From: Acidobacteriota bacterium
Lineage (GTDB): Bacteria > Acidobacteriota > Terriglobia > Terriglobales > SCQP01
Length of the DNA: 64,000 bases
NCBI GenBank assembly: GCA_021789895.1
Contig: JAJYIU010000004.1
Span: forward strand, 95,272 to 159,271
Direction of reading: 5' to 3'
Both the position numbers and the translations under genes were made by a program. Shown in pieces: positions 10,279-20,842 of the stretch. The notes under the pieces were generated by a model that saw only the letters and a program-made list of their open reading frames with translations, did no database searches and was not told the DNA's origin. Within the stretch, counting starts at the first letter, position 1. Each line of letters starts with the position of its first letter.

Positions 10279-11613
10279 ATGCCGGCGCAAAACGTCGCGG
10301 ATTCCACCCTCGCCTGGGATGCGAGTGCCGTCTGGCACCCCTACACGCAGATGCTGACCGCGCCTCCGCCGCTGGCCATCGCCCGCGGCGAGGGCGCCTG
10401 GCTGGTGGCGGAAGATGGCCGGCGTTATCTCGACGCCATCTCCTCCTGGTGGGTCACGCTGCATGGCCATGCCGAGCCGCGCATCGCCGCCGCGATTGCC
10501 CGCCAGGCGGCGGAACTGGAGCAGGTGATCTTTGCCGGCTGCACCCACCGCCCGGCTGCCGCGCTGGCCGAGCGCCTGCGCCGGCGGCTGCCGGCCGGGC
10601 TGGAACGCCTGTTTTTTTCCGATAATGGCTCGACCGCCGTCGAGGTGGCGATCAAGCTGGCTTTGCAGTACTGGCATAACCTCGGCTACCCGCAACGCCG
10701 AAAAATTGTCGCCCTGGAGCATGCCTACCATGGCGATACCTTTGCCGCCATGGCGGCCGGCGCGCCTTCGCCTTTCACCGCCGCCTTCGCCGCCTGGAGC
10801 CTGCCGGTCGAGCGCGCCCCCGCGGCCTATTGCTATCGCTGCCCGCTCGGTCTGCGGCGCGACGCCTGCTCGATTGACTGCCTTTCCGGCCTGGAAGCCC
10901 TGCTGGCCGCCGATGCCGGAGAGGAAATTGCCGCCGTGCTGGTCGAGCCGCTGCTGCAGGGCGCCGGCGGCATGATCGTGCATCCGGTGGAATTTTTGCA
11001 GGGCGTGCGCCGGCTCTGCGACCGCTATGGCGTGCCGCTCATCGCCGATGAGGTGCTGACCGGTTTCGGACGCCCCGGCAAGATGTTTGCCTGCGAGCTG
11101 GCCGGCGTCGCGCCTGACCTGATCTGCCTTTCCAAGGGATTGACCGGCGGCTTTCTGCCCCTGGCCGTCACCGCCGCGACCGCCCGGATCTACCAAGCTT
11201 TTCTCAGCCGCGATCGCCGGAAAACTTTCTTCCACGGCCATTCCTTCACCGCCAACCCGCTCGGCTGCGCCGCCGCCCTGGCCAGCCTCGAAATCTTCGA
11301 GAGCGAGCCGGTCTTCGAGCGCATCGCGCGCATCGCCGCGGTGCATGCCGAACGCTTGCCCGCCCTGGCCGCCCATCCCCGCGTCGGCGACGCCCGCCAA
11401 CTGGGCACGGTTGCGGCCATCGAGCTGGCCGAAGGCGCGGGCGATTACCTGGCCGGCATCGGGCCCCGGCTGCAGGCGTTTTATCTCGAACGCGGCGTGC
11501 TGCTGCGCCCGCTCGGCGGCGTGATCTACGTCCTGCCGCCGTATTGCATACAACCCGGAGAACTGCATCGCGTCTGGGATGTCGTCGCCGAATCGCTCGA
11601 CCGGATCATCTGA
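10279..11613 (+). CDS. bioA: Adenosylmethionine--8-amino-7-oxononanoate transaminase
   Basis: VWHPYTQM, SSWWVTLHGHAEPRI, FFSDNGSTAVEVAIK, YHGDTFAAM, LSKGLTGGFLPLAVT. Confidence 0.93.
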   Translation: MPAQNVADSTLAWDASAVWHPYTQMLTAPPPLAIARGEGAWLVAEDGRRYLDAISSWWVTLHGHAEPRIAAAIARQAAELEQVIFAGCTHRPAAALAERLRRRLPAGLERLFFSDNGSTAVEVAIKLALQYWHNLGYPQRRKIVALEHAYHGDTFAAMAAGAPSPFTAAFAAWSLPVERAPAAYCYRCPLGLRRDACSIDCLSGLEALLAADAGEEIAAVLVEPLLQGAGGMIVHPVEFLQGVRRLCDRYGVPLIADEVLTGFGRPGKMFACELAGVAPDLICLSKGLTGGFLPLAVTAATARIYQAFLSRDRRKTFFHGHSFTANPLGCAAALASLEIFESEPVFERIARIAAVHAERLPALAAHPRVGDARQLGTVAAIELAEGAGDYLAGIGPRLQAFYLERGVLLRPLGGVIYVLPPYCIQPGELHRVWDVVAESLDRII

Positions 11614-11624
11614 CGCCGGCCGGC

Positions 11625-12845
11625 TTATCCCTTCAAATGCGAAAAATGCAGTTGGCAGTTGTTGCCGAAGGTGAATGAGTTGACGGTGAAACCGGGCGCG
11701 GTGGGCAGCAGCTCCAGCCGGTGCTCGCCGATCGCCGGGTTGGTGGCCAGGTAATACAGGCGCGAGGCGCGCACGAAGATGTAGGAGCGCCCGTGCGCAT
11801 CGTAGCGCACGTCCTCGCCGGCCGCAGTTTTGGGAAGGGCGCGTCCGTCTTGCAGCAGATAGACCCGCTCGGGATGCCCATGCGCGACGTTGAGCACGGC
11901 GTAGATTTCGCGCGCGTGATAGCGCATCGCGAGCCGGCCGGCCTGGGGGCCGGGCTGGCCGCGGCCGCGGTAAATCATGCCGTTGCGGTCGGTCTGCCAG
12001 CTGCCGGACAAGCCCGCCCGGCCGTCGGCAATCCGCGCGGGTAGGCGATAGCGGTGCGTCTTTCCCGGGTGGTAGGCGTTGACCAGCACGCCGCGGCCTT
12101 CCCAGTTGCCGATATACATTTCGGCTGTAGTGTCGCCGCAGCCGGGGCCGTACCCCGGGGCCTCGTCGTGGACCGCATCCCCGCCGGGAAATTTCAGCCC
12201 CGGATGGGCTTCGCGCAGCAGCCGCTGGATGGCGGCCTCTAGCGGTCCGTCCCCGCCTTCGCCGATCACGTTGTAGCGGAGATAGCCGCGGGCGTCGATC
12301 AGAAAGCGATTGGGCCAGTACTGGTTGTCATACGCGCGCCAGATCTTGAAGAAATCGTCCACCACCACCGGATAGGCCAGGCCGAAGTTGCGCACCGCCC
12401 GGCGCACGTTATCCACCTTCGAAGTGCCGTGCGAGGCTGCCACCGCGGCCCGCGGATCGCGCTGGAAGCGCCGTGCGTCCTTGCCTTCGAAGGCGATGTC
12501 GAATTCGGGGTCGTGCACGCCCAGAATGGTGAAACCGTAGCGGTGATACAGGCGGTACCAGCGCTTGTTGGTGTCGAGCGTGCGGATGCAGTTGATGCAG
12601 GTGTATTCCCAAAAATCCACCAGCACTACCTGGCCGCGCAGTTGTTTCATGCTCAGCGGCGGGGAGTTGATCCAGGTGATGCCGGAGCCCCGCCCGGGGT
12701 GGGGCAGCTGGGGCGCGCGGACCGCGCCGGCGGGGTAGCCGGTGATTTGCGCCGGCGCGGCGGCGGCAAACAGCGCGATCAGCAGGGCCATGGACGCCCA
12801 GGCAAATTTTGGCAGGGTTGCGGCCGAGTCAAACCGCTTGGACAT
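11625..12845 (-). CDS. Redoxin/thioredoxin-fold protein with C-terminal beta domain
   Basis: VVLVDFWEYTCINCIRTLDTNKRWY; DipZ/TlpA-like; start MSKRF. Confidence 0.8.
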   Translation of the reverse strand: MSKRFDSAATLPKFAWASMALLIALFAAAAPAQITGYPAGAVRAPQLPHPGRGSGITWINSPPLSMKQLRGQVVLVDFWEYTCINCIRTLDTNKRWYRLYHRYGFTILGVHDPEFDIAFEGKDARRFQRDPRAAVAASHGTSKVDNVRRAVRNFGLAYPVVVDDFFKIWRAYDNQYWPNRFLIDARGYLRYNVIGEGGDGPLEAAIQRLLREAHPGLKFPGGDAVHDEAPGYGPGCGDTTAEMYIGNWEGRGVLVNAYHPGKTHRYRLPARIADGRAGLSGSWQTDRNGMIYRGRGQPGPQAGRLAMRYHAREIYAVLNVAHGHPERVYLLQDGRALPKTAAGEDVRYDAHGRSYIFVRASRLYYLATNPAIGEHRLELLPTAPGFTVNSFTFGNNCQLHFSHLKG

Positions 12846-13039
12846 ACGTCCATCTTCCATCATCTGCCGGCCGCAAGCCAGTCCGGCGCCGGCGTTCATG
12901 TAAAGGCGGCGGAAGGGCGGCGATGACACCGGAAAAATGCCCGGGAGTGACGGATTTGTGCGCAAATGCACGTCCTGGTGGCGTCTCGCTGGCTTCCGGC
13001 GTCCAGAGCTATAATCGAACTAAAGGCCACGGAGGCTCT

Positions 13040-14017
13040 ATGCAGCGTCTCGCCAAGCTGGCGATCGCCGTCCTGGTTGCGCTGGTTTTCAGCCTGCCCA
13101 GCCGCGCCCAAAGCGCCAAATTGAAAGACCTGAAAGATATTGGCCATCGCGGCGTCGGCAACGGGCTCAATTTTTATTCGCTGGAAAAGGAAATCGCGCT
13201 CGGCAAGATGCTTTCGCAGCAGGTGGAGAGCACTTCGCGCATCATTCACGATCCGGTGCTCAACGAGTACATCAACCGGCTCGCGCAAAACCTGGTCCGC
13301 CACTCCGACGCGCACGTGCCGTTTACCGTCAAGATCATTGATTCGAAACTGATCAACGCCGAAGCGCTGCCCGGAGGCTTTTTCTTCGTCAACAGCGGGC
13401 TCATCCTGGCCGCTAGCAATGAGGCCGAACTGGCCGGCCCGATGGCCCACGAAATTGCCCACGTCGCCAACCGCGACGGCACCCGCCAGATGACCAAGGC
13501 CGAATTGGTCAACTATGCCACCCTGCCGCTCTGGTTCGTGGGCGGCATTGGCGGCTTTATCGGCCGCACCGTCGCCGGGCTGGCGGTGCCGATGACTTTC
13601 CTGAAATTCGATCGCACCGACGAGCGCCGCGCCGATTTTCTCGGCCTCGAATACATGTACGAAGCCGGTTACGATCCGCAGGCCTTCGTGCGCTTTTTCC
13701 AGCAAGTCGAGGCGACCAACAAACAGCATCCCGGCTTTATCGCCCGCGCCTTTGAAACCCATCCTCCCGACAAAAGCCGCATCAAGGCGGCCGAAACCGA
13801 AATTGACACCGTGCTGCCCCCGAAAAAGCAGTACATTCTCGATACTTCCGAATTTGAGCAGATGAAAGCGCGGCTGGCCGAGCTTGAGCAGGAATACAAC
13901 ATGACCAACCCGCGCGGCCCGCAGCGGCCCAGCCTGCGCCATCCGCAACAGCAAAGCCGGCCGCCCAAGCGCCCCACGCTCAAACGCCGTCCCGACCACA
14001 ACGACAGCAGCCACTGA
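13040..14017 (+). CDS. M48-family periplasmic metalloprotease
   Basis: Signal peptide MQRLAKLAIAVLVALVF; AHEIAHVANRDG zinc site; GGAGG SD before ATG 13040; track start 12809 is too early. Confidence 0.88.
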   Translation: MQRLAKLAIAVLVALVFSLPSRAQSAKLKDLKDIGHRGVGNGLNFYSLEKEIALGKMLSQQVESTSRIIHDPVLNEYINRLAQNLVRHSDAHVPFTVKIIDSKLINAEALPGGFFFVNSGLILAASNEAELAGPMAHEIAHVANRDGTRQMTKAELVNYATLPLWFVGGIGGFIGRTVAGLAVPMTFLKFDRTDERRADFLGLEYMYEAGYDPQAFVRFFQQVEATNKQHPGFIARAFETHPPDKSRIKAAETEIDTVLPPKKQYILDTSEFEQMKARLAELEQEYNMTNPRGPQRPSLRHPQQQSRPPKRPTLKRRPDHNDSSH

Positions 14018-14077
14018 AGGCGTAAAACCCCGCGCCGGGCATTGCCGTTCCATCATGCCGCCGGTCCGCCGGCGCGG

Positions 14078-16642
14078 TTAACTGATTTCCAGTTGAAGAT
14101 GCGTTTGGCCGGCCAGCACGGCCGCATCCAGCACGACCATCGAACCTTCCAGGCGTCCCTGGCTGGTGCGGCGCAACCGCCCTCCGCCGGGGGGATGGAT
14201 GTGCGCCAGCAGCGTCGCATTCCAGCCCGGCGGCAGCTCCAGCTCGACCTGCCATGCCGGGCCGGCCAGTGATCGCGTCTTCCAGGCAAGGCTGCCGAAA
14301 CGCGTGGGGCATTGCCGCACCGCGATGGTTTCGCCGGGGGCGAACCAGTGCCGGGGCGCGGCCTTTTGCAGGTGCACCCGGTCGCGGTCGTGTTCCTCGT
14401 AGCAAAGCAGCCAGCGCACCCCTAACGCCGGCTGCAGCGTGCTGTTGATCACCGCCGACCAGGCGTAGGGACTGCCTTCGCCGGGAACATTGCCGGGCAG
14501 CAGCGCGTCTTCCGGCGCGTAGCGGTTGCCGCAATCCATGGCGTAGCAAAGATTGCCGTAGAGCGCCAGCAGGAAGGGGCGGTAGTCGTCCTGCCGTATG
14601 CGGCCGGCGAGCGTGCCGTGCTCCATGAAATTCGAGGTGCGGGGGTAATGACCGTCGGTGTTCATGCCGATGAGTTGCTCGCCCGCCAACTGGCGGTGGC
14701 GGAAGTGGCCGGCGTCCAGCTCCGCATCCCCCCAATCGCTGGTCCACCAGTCCATCATGAAGCGGTGGTTTTCGTAGCTGGAAAGCTGGCGCGGCGAGCG
14801 CCGGGTGTCGCCGGCATAAAAGGGAGAGATGCCGGCGCGGCGCAGCGCCGGGTTTTGCGCCGCGCGCGTGCTCTGCAGCGAGCGTTCCACGTCGGCGCGC
14901 AGCTCGGCGGCGAGCGCGGCGGCGCGGCCGGCCTCCGCCATCAAATCGGCGGAATGGGTGGCGCGCCCGGCGCGCTCCAGCGCGCGCGCGTGCTCCTTGA
15001 GCCCGCGCCAGATCCAGCTCGCATTTTGATAATAGTAAGGGTGCGACTGCGGATAATCGTCGTTCGGGTCGCCCAGGTCGGCCTCCGGCGAGCCCCAGAT
15101 CAGCCCATGGCGCGCGTCGCCGGCGGGGAAAGCGCGCTGGCTGTAGCGGTAACGCGCCTCGACGAAGCCGATCATGCGGCGCAGCGCCGGCAGGCGGCGC
15201 CCGAGCGCCGCCGCGTCGCCGGTGCAATCGTAGGCGCGGGCGGAGTTTTCCAGAAAGACGCCGGCGTTCAGCGGCGCTTCGACCTGGTCCTGGGTGTTAT
15301 AGACGAAGTTGCCGTCGCTCCGCACGTAATGCTCGAGATAATGCTCGAAATAAGGTTCCACCGCCTCGGAGAGGTTCCAGAGCTGGTGCGCCCAGACGAA
15401 CTCGTAGTGGGCCACCGGAAACAGCGCGTGGCTGCGCTCGGGGATTTTGGTGTAGGCGCCCTCGCCGATCTGGTACGTGGGCTCCAGGCCGCGGTAACTA
15501 CAGCGGCTGAGCGTGATGCCGGCGCGCGCGCCATCCACCAGCCAGGGGTCGGGCAGCTCGGCCTGCATCCCGGCGGCGAAGAAGTTTTGCCAATGGTTCC
15601 AAATGCCCGCCAGCGCGCTGAAAAAATCCTCCGCCCCGCCCTGCCAGTAGCGCTCGACCGAGCGCTGCTCGCGGGCCGGCGCGGGCGCGGTGGCGCTATC
15701 GCCGGCGGGAATCACCGCCTGCTCTTTTTCCGGCAGCAGCGCCCGCACCCGGCCGATCGGGCGGGCCTCGGCCCCCGGCGGCAGCAGCACCATCACTTCA
15801 TACCCGGTGCGATAGCGCGGATTCCAGACGCCAATATCCGCCGCCGGCAGGAAGCCCCCCAGCAGCGTGCGCTTGCTGTAGCCGGGGACGTAGTCGTAAA
15901 GGTACTCGGAAGGCAGCAGATGCGCCGGATCGAAAACCCGGCCGGCCATGTCCGGCGCCAGCCGGGAGGCGATCTGCTGCCCCGCGGGCGCGGGATTGAG
16001 CTGGCGCGAGCGGCCGTCGGCTTCGAGATATAACGAGCCCAGCGCCCCGGCTTGCTCGTTCGCCACCAGCGTCCAGCCGATCAGCTCCGCGCCCAGCGCC
16101 GCCACGTTCTCGTAACAGGGGTCTTCGCTGGAATTCAGGATGTAATCGCCCGGGCGGTCGGGCTGCGCCGGAAACGATGCCGGACGGGTGAAGCGCACCC
16201 CGTGCGGATCGTGAATCGGCCGCGGGCGTATGCTCGCCAGATGGCCGATCTGCTTGGGGATGCGGGCTATCTCGCCCGCCCTGGTGATATAGACGATCGC
16301 GCCCTGGTGGGTAACGTGTTTTTCGAAGACCGCCGTCGGCGTGCCATTCAGCCAATTCAGGATCGCGACGAGCTGCCAGCCATCGCTGATCCCGCCGGCC
16401 GCCAGCCGCTGTCCACCCTGCAGGCGCACGCCGCCCGATTCGAAGCCTTCTACCCGCGGCGCGGCCGCCAGCGCTTCGCGCTCGCCGGGCAGAAACAAGC
16501 TGTATTCATTAGCGATGCGGCCCGGCCGGTAGCTGCCGCGGGGCAGGCGAGGCGGTCGGGCCGCCCACCGCGGCCAGCCGCGCAGTTTGCCCAGCGCCGG
16601 CAGCAAGGCCGCGCCGCGCAGGAACGAGCGCCGAAAGAGCAT
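14078..16642 (-). CDS. Six-hairpin glycosidase-like secreted protein
   Basis: MLFRRSFLRGAALLPALG Tat-like signal; repeats of W/Y-rich alpha/alpha-barrel segments (WAHQLWNLSEAVEPYFEHYLEHYV). Confidence 0.65.
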   Translation of the reverse strand: MLFRRSFLRGAALLPALGKLRGWPRWAARPPRLPRGSYRPGRIANEYSLFLPGEREALAAAPRVEGFESGGVRLQGGQRLAAGGISDGWQLVAILNWLNGTPTAVFEKHVTHQGAIVYITRAGEIARIPKQIGHLASIRPRPIHDPHGVRFTRPASFPAQPDRPGDYILNSSEDPCYENVAALGAELIGWTLVANEQAGALGSLYLEADGRSRQLNPAPAGQQIASRLAPDMAGRVFDPAHLLPSEYLYDYVPGYSKRTLLGGFLPAADIGVWNPRYRTGYEVMVLLPPGAEARPIGRVRALLPEKEQAVIPAGDSATAPAPAREQRSVERYWQGGAEDFFSALAGIWNHWQNFFAAGMQAELPDPWLVDGARAGITLSRCSYRGLEPTYQIGEGAYTKIPERSHALFPVAHYEFVWAHQLWNLSEAVEPYFEHYLEHYVRSDGNFVYNTQDQVEAPLNAGVFLENSARAYDCTGDAAALGRRLPALRRMIGFVEARYRYSQRAFPAGDARHGLIWGSPEADLGDPNDDYPQSHPYYYQNASWIWRGLKEHARALERAGRATHSADLMAEAGRAAALAAELRADVERSLQSTRAAQNPALRRAGISPFYAGDTRRSPRQLSSYENHRFMMDWWTSDWGDAELDAGHFRHRQLAGEQLIGMNTDGHYPRTSNFMEHGTLAGRIRQDDYRPFLLALYGNLCYAMDCGNRYAPEDALLPGNVPGEGSPYAWSAVINSTLQPALGVRWLLCYEEHDRDRVHLQKAAPRHWFAPGETIAVRQCPTRFGSLAWKTRSLAGPAWQVELELPPGWNATLLAHIHPPGGGRLRRTSQGRLEGSMVVLDAAVLAGQTHLQLEIS

Positions 16643-16771
16643 GCCGATATGGTACGCTGATCCGCCCGGAAGGAATCATGAAGCGTTAACGGCCGAGCCG
16701 GGCGGCATTTCTTTTCTTTATGAGAACGGGTGCCCACGCGGTGCGTGGGCGGCGGCCGCGCCGCGCCTGAT

Positions 16772-16799
16772 GATATCAACTATAATGAAACGATATCAA
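16772..16799 (+). promoter_or_regulatory. Putative autoregulatory operator/promoter of the toxin-antitoxin operon
   Basis: GATATCAA at 16772-16779 and 16792-16799 (20 bp apart) flanking TATAAT at 16781-16786. Confidence 0.5.
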
Positions 16800-16815
16800 A
16801 TCGTCGAGGAAGCCG

Positions 16816-17055
16816 ATGCCGGCCATTGTGGTGCGCAAACTTGCCCCTGAAATTCACCGCGCATTGCGTCTGCGGGCGCGGAAACATGGGTGGAGCATGG
16901 AAGCTGAAGCGCGGGCGATTTTAGCCGCCGCAGTCCATCCTCCCAACCGGCGGCGATTGGGAGATGCGCTGGTGGCATTGGCCAAACCCTATGGCGGTTT
17001 TCCGTTGCGAATTCAGCGGGATAAAAAACCTGCGCGAGCGGCAATATTCGATTGA
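16816..17055 (+). CDS. FitA-like ribbon-helix-helix antitoxin
   Basis: IVVRKLAPEIHRALRLRARKHGWSMEAEARAIL; overlaps PIN toxin. Confidence 0.85.
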   Translation: MPAIVVRKLAPEIHRALRLRARKHGWSMEAEARAILAAAVHPPNRRRLGDALVALAKPYGGFPLRIQRDKKPARAAIFD

Positions 17056-17477
17056 TTCTGCTCGACACCAATGTGGTTTCAGAACCGTTGCGGCCCCATC
17101 CCGATCCCAGGGTGATCGAATGGCTGAACCGGCAAGCGGTTGAAAGTTTGTTCCTATCCAGCATCAGTCTTGCCGAACTATTGCTCGGGATTGAGAATCT
17201 GCCAGCAGGGAAACGCCGCCGGAATTTAGCCGCAGGTCTGGAAGAGCTGATTCCGGCTTTCTTTGATGAACGTATTCTGCCGTTCGATGTTGGTGCGGCC
17301 CGAAACTATGCAATTGTTGTCAGCCGGGCGCGCCGCCGGGGATATGCCATTTCAACGGCGGATGCTCAGATCGCAGCCATCGCCGTAGGGCATGGCTTCA
17401 GCGTGGCTACCCGCGATGAAGCCCCCTTTGTGGCCGCAGGCATTGAATTCATCAATCCCTGGAAATCTTCCAATTAG
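17052..17477 (+). CDS. FitB/VapC-type PIN-domain toxin
   Basis: ILLDTNVVSEPLRPHPDPRVIEWL; acidic PIN residues; TTG start overlapping antitoxin TGA. Confidence 0.9.
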   Translation: MILLDTNVVSEPLRPHPDPRVIEWLNRQAVESLFLSSISLAELLLGIENLPAGKRRRNLAAGLEELIPAFFDERILPFDVGAARNYAIVVSRARRRGYAISTADAQIAAIAVGHGFSVATRDEAPFVAAGIEFINPWKSSN

Positions 17478-17537
17478 GCATTGGCCAGGGGTGCACCCGG
17501 CCGCACGCCTGTCTCGCCTGGGGCGACGAAATTCGCT

Positions 17538-18617
17538 ATGCTGAATTCCATGCTCGACCCTGCCGCTTCGTCCCGCCTGCTGGCCGCGGAAATGGCCGAA
17601 GACGACCGCGGCGACGAGCTTCGGCTGCGCCCCCAGTCGCTGCCGGAATTCGTTGGCCAGGAAAAGGTCAAAGCCCAGCTCGAGCTGGCCATTGCCGCCG
17701 CCCGGGGCCGCGGCGAGGCGCTCGATCACGTGCTGCTTTATGGCCCTCCCGGCCTGGGCAAAACCACCCTCGCCTCCATCGTTGCCGCCGAGATGGGCGT
17801 CGCCTTCACCCCCACCGCCGGGCCGGTGCTGCAGATCAAGGGCGACCTGACCGCCATCCTCACCAACCTCCAGCCCCGGCAGGTGCTGTTTTTCGACGAA
17901 GTCCACCGCCTGCAGCCCGAGCTGGAAGAAATCCTTTACTCGGCGCTGGAAGACTACCGGCTCGATATCCTCATCGGCCAGGGCCCGGCGGCGCGCACCC
18001 ATACGCTGGAGCTCAAACCCTTCACCTTCGTTGCCGCCACTACCCGCGCCGGCCTGCTCTCGGCCCCGCTGCGCTCGCGCTTCGGGCTGATCCTGCGGCT
18101 GGAGTTTTACGAGCCCCGCCATCTCTGCCAGATCCTGCGCCGTTCCGCCAGCATCCTGGGCGTGGAGTTGTCCGAGCCGGCGGGGGAAGAGCTGGCGCGC
18201 CGCAGCCGCGGCACTCCGCGCATTGCCAACCGCCTGCTGCGCCGGCTGCGCGATTTTGCCCAGGTGAAGGGCGACGGCCGCATCGGCAACGACATCGCCC
18301 GCCAGGCCCTGGCCATGCTCGAGATAGACGAGTACGGGCTGGATGAATCCGACCGCCGGCTGCTGCTGACCCTGCTCGAAAAATACCGCGGCGGGCCGGT
18401 CGGGCTGGAAACCCTGGCCGCCTCGATTGCCGAAGACGCCGGCGCGATTGAGGAAATGTACGAGCCGTTTCTGATCCAGCAGGGCTTCCTCCACCGCACT
18501 CCGCGCGGGCGCATGGCCACCCCGCTCGCCTGGCAGCATTTCCGCCTGACGCCGCCCGCCGGAGCGGCGCCGCCCAACCCGCAGCCAAACTTGTTTTCCT
18601 CCGGCCAGGGAAGCTGA
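17538..18617 (+). CDS. ruvB: Holliday junction DNA helicase RuvB
   Basis: [45 protein letters not shown]. Confidence 0.95.
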   Translation: MLNSMLDPAASSRLLAAEMAEDDRGDELRLRPQSLPEFVGQEKVKAQLELAIAAARGRGEALDHVLLYGPPGLGKTTLASIVAAEMGVAFTPTAGPVLQIKGDLTAILTNLQPRQVLFFDEVHRLQPELEEILYSALEDYRLDILIGQGPAARTHTLELKPFTFVAATTRAGLLSAPLRSRFGLILRLEFYEPRHLCQILRRSASILGVELSEPAGEELARRSRGTPRIANRLLRRLRDFAQVKGDGRIGNDIARQALAMLEIDEYGLDESDRRLLLTLLEKYRGGPVGLETLAASIAEDAGAIEEMYEPFLIQQGFLHRTPRGRMATPLAWQHFRLTPPAGAAPPNPQPNLFSSGQGS

Positions 18618-18620
18618 GTC

Positions 18621-19118
18621 GTGCGCGCCTATGTGCTGCTGGGCTCGAATCTGGGCCCGCGGCTGCGGAAACTGGCCGGCGGCCGCCGGCGCCTTGCCGC
18701 CGCCGGGGTGCGGCTGCTGCGCGCTTCGCCCATCTACGCCACCCGCGCTCTGCCCGCGGCCGGCGATGCCAGCCCGCAGCCCTGGTTTTTAAATCAGTTG
18801 CTCGAAGTTGAGACTTCGCTCGATCCGCGCCAACTGCTGCTGCAGTTGCAGCGCATCGAACGGCTGGAAGGCCGTCCCGCGCCGCCGCGGCGGCGGGCGG
18901 CGCGCACCCTCGATCTCGACCTCATCGCCTATGGACGCCTGCGCCTGCACTCGCCGGCGCTGGTGCTGCCCCATCCGCGCTGGCGCGAGCGCCCCTTCCT
19001 GCTCGCCTTGTTGACCGAGCTGTTTCCCGGCGGGTCTGCGCCGCTCGCCGGCCTTGCCTGGACGCCGCCCGCCGCCAGCCCCGACTTTCACCGCTGGGCC
19101 GGACCGCAAGCAGAGTAG
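18621..19118 (+). CDS. folK: 2-amino-4-hydroxy-6-hydroxymethyldihydropteridine diphosphokinase
   Basis: AYVLLGSNLGPR, FLNQLLEVETSL, RTLDLDLIAYG, LPHPRWRERPFLL; GTG start. Confidence 0.92.
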   Translation: MRAYVLLGSNLGPRLRKLAGGRRRLAAAGVRLLRASPIYATRALPAAGDASPQPWFLNQLLEVETSLDPRQLLLQLQRIERLEGRPAPPRRRAARTLDLDLIAYGRLRLHSPALVLPHPRWRERPFLLALLTELFPGGSAPLAGLAWTPPAASPDFHRWAGPQAE

Positions 19119-19129
19119 AATGACAGCGC

Positions 19130-19774
19130 ATGGCCGATTTTTTCCAGCCGCCCCGCTATATTGCCGTCGAGGGCCCGATCCGGGTGGGTAAAAGCACCCT
19201 GGCCCGCATCCTGGCGGGAAAAATGCAGGCCCGCCTGCTGCTCGAGCCGGAATCCAATCCGCACCTGGACGCGTTTTACGCCGCGCAGCCCGGCGCCGCC
19301 TTGCGCGCCCAGATGTACTTTCTCTACCAGCGCTATCAGCAATTGGCGCCGCTCGGCGTCCGCCCGCGCGAGCCGGTGGTCACCGATTACCTGTTTGAAA
19401 AAGACAAGCTCTTTGCCTGCATCAATCTGAACGACAGCGAGCTGAGCGTCTATAACGCCTATTACGAGATGTTCCGCCCCCAGATCGGCGCCCCCGACCT
19501 GGTGATCTATCTGCAGGCGAGCGTGGACGTGTTGCGCCGGCGGCTGGGCAAGCGCAACCTCGCCAGCGAGCGCAGCCTCTCGCCGGCGTATCTGGAGGAA
19601 GTCGCCGCCGCCTACAAGCACTTTTTTTACCACTATAGCCAAAGCGATTTGCTGGTGATTGACACCTCGGAAATTGATTTTGTCGAGCGCAATGAAGATT
19701 TGCAGGAGCTGCTGCGGCGCCTGTCGGAGCCGATCCAGGGCACGCAGTATTTCCTCCCGCTCGGCGCCGGCTAA
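19130..19774 (+). CDS. Deoxynucleoside kinase
   Basis: YIAVEGPIRVGKSTLARILA, EPESNPHLDAFY, VTDYLFEKDKLFA. Confidence 0.88.
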   Translation: MADFFQPPRYIAVEGPIRVGKSTLARILAGKMQARLLLEPESNPHLDAFYAAQPGAALRAQMYFLYQRYQQLAPLGVRPREPVVTDYLFEKDKLFACINLNDSELSVYNAYYEMFRPQIGAPDLVIYLQASVDVLRRRLGKRNLASERSLSPAYLEEVAAAYKHFFYHYSQSDLLVIDTSEIDFVERNEDLQELLRRLSEPIQGTQYFLPLGAG

Positions 19775-19920
19775 GATCCAAACGCCCGGCGGGCGGGTCT
19801 GTACCGGGTCTATAATCGAAGCGTGACCGGAGCCTGGTATCACCGGGACCGGTACGCGTAGGCCGTACTCATTGTCCACACTGGAGGGCTCGATCCTGCC
19901 TGGCGGGACGGGCACCCGGC

Positions 19921-20805
19921 ATGAGCTTCCATCCCGTTTCCACCCCCAATACCGACTCCCCGCCGTCTGCGTCCGCGTCGCTGACCGTGCCCGGTTGCTT
20001 TGAAAAAAAGCGGCGCGGCGAAAAACTCGTCTGCCTCACCGCCTACGACTATGCCTTCGCCCGCCTCGCCGATGAGAGCGGCGTGGATATCGTCCTGGTG
20101 GGCGACTCGCTGGGCATGGTCATGGCGGGCCGCGAAAATACGCTCGCCGTCAGCATGCGCGAGTCGCTGACCTGCGTGCGCTGGGCGCGGCGCGGCATTC
20201 AACGCGCCCTGTTGGTGGCTGACATGCCCTACGGCTCCTACCACCTCGGCCGCCGCCAGGCGGTGGCGAATGCTTTGCGGCTGGTGCGCGCCGGGGCGGC
20301 GGCGGTGAAACTCGAAGGCGGCGCGCGCCGCGCTCCGCTGGTCCGCGCCCTGGTCGAGGCGGAAATTCCGGTCATGGCGCATATCGGGCTGACGCCGCAG
20401 TCGCTGCTGGCTATGGGCGGTTATCACGTGCAGGGACGCGAGCCCGCGGCCGCCATCGAGCTGCAGGAGGACGCCCGCGCCCTCGCCGCCGCCGGCGCCT
20501 TCGCGCTGGTGCTGGAAGGCATGCCGCGCGAGTTGGCCGGACGCATTACCCGCCAGCTTTCCATTCCCACCATCGGCATCGGCGCCGGCCCCGAATGCGA
20601 CGGCCAGATCCTGGTGCTGCACGATTTGCTGAACCTCAGCTTCTCGCCGCCGGCTAAATTCGTTCGCCGCTTTGGCGATGCCGCGGCGCTGAGCCGCGCC
20701 GCCATCGCCGATTATGCCGGCGAAGTCCGCGCCGGCAGTTTTCCCGACGATGCGGAAAGCTACCATGCCCCGGTTCCGGCGCGGCAGGTCATCTCCCGCG
20801 CATGA
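19921..20805 (+). CDS. panB: 3-methyl-2-oxobutanoate hydroxymethyltransferase
   Basis: LTAYDYAFARLADESGVDIVLVGDSLGMV, AHIGLTPQS, IPTIGIGAGPECDGQILVLHD. Confidence 0.95.
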   Translation: MSFHPVSTPNTDSPPSASASLTVPGCFEKKRRGEKLVCLTAYDYAFARLADESGVDIVLVGDSLGMVMAGRENTLAVSMRESLTCVRWARRGIQRALLVADMPYGSYHLGRRQAVANALRLVRAGAAAVKLEGGARRAPLVRALVEAEIPVMAHIGLTPQSLLAMGGYHVQGREPAAAIELQEDARALAAAGAFALVLEGMPRELAGRITRQLSIPTIGIGAGPECDGQILVLHDLLNLSFSPPAKFVRRFGDAAALSRAAIADYAGEVRAGSFPDDAESYHAPVPARQVISRA

Positions 20806-20842
20806 TCCCCCGCAGCCGCGGTTTGATAAGCGGTTTTACAAC

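Noticed and set aside
10159-11568. 469-aa minus-strand ORF
   Set aside because: Antisense to bioA, shadow ORF.
12896-14056. 386-aa minus-strand ORF
   Set aside because: Antisense to M48 protease gene.
14618-16033. 471-aa plus-strand ORF
   Set aside because: Antisense to glycosidase-like gene.
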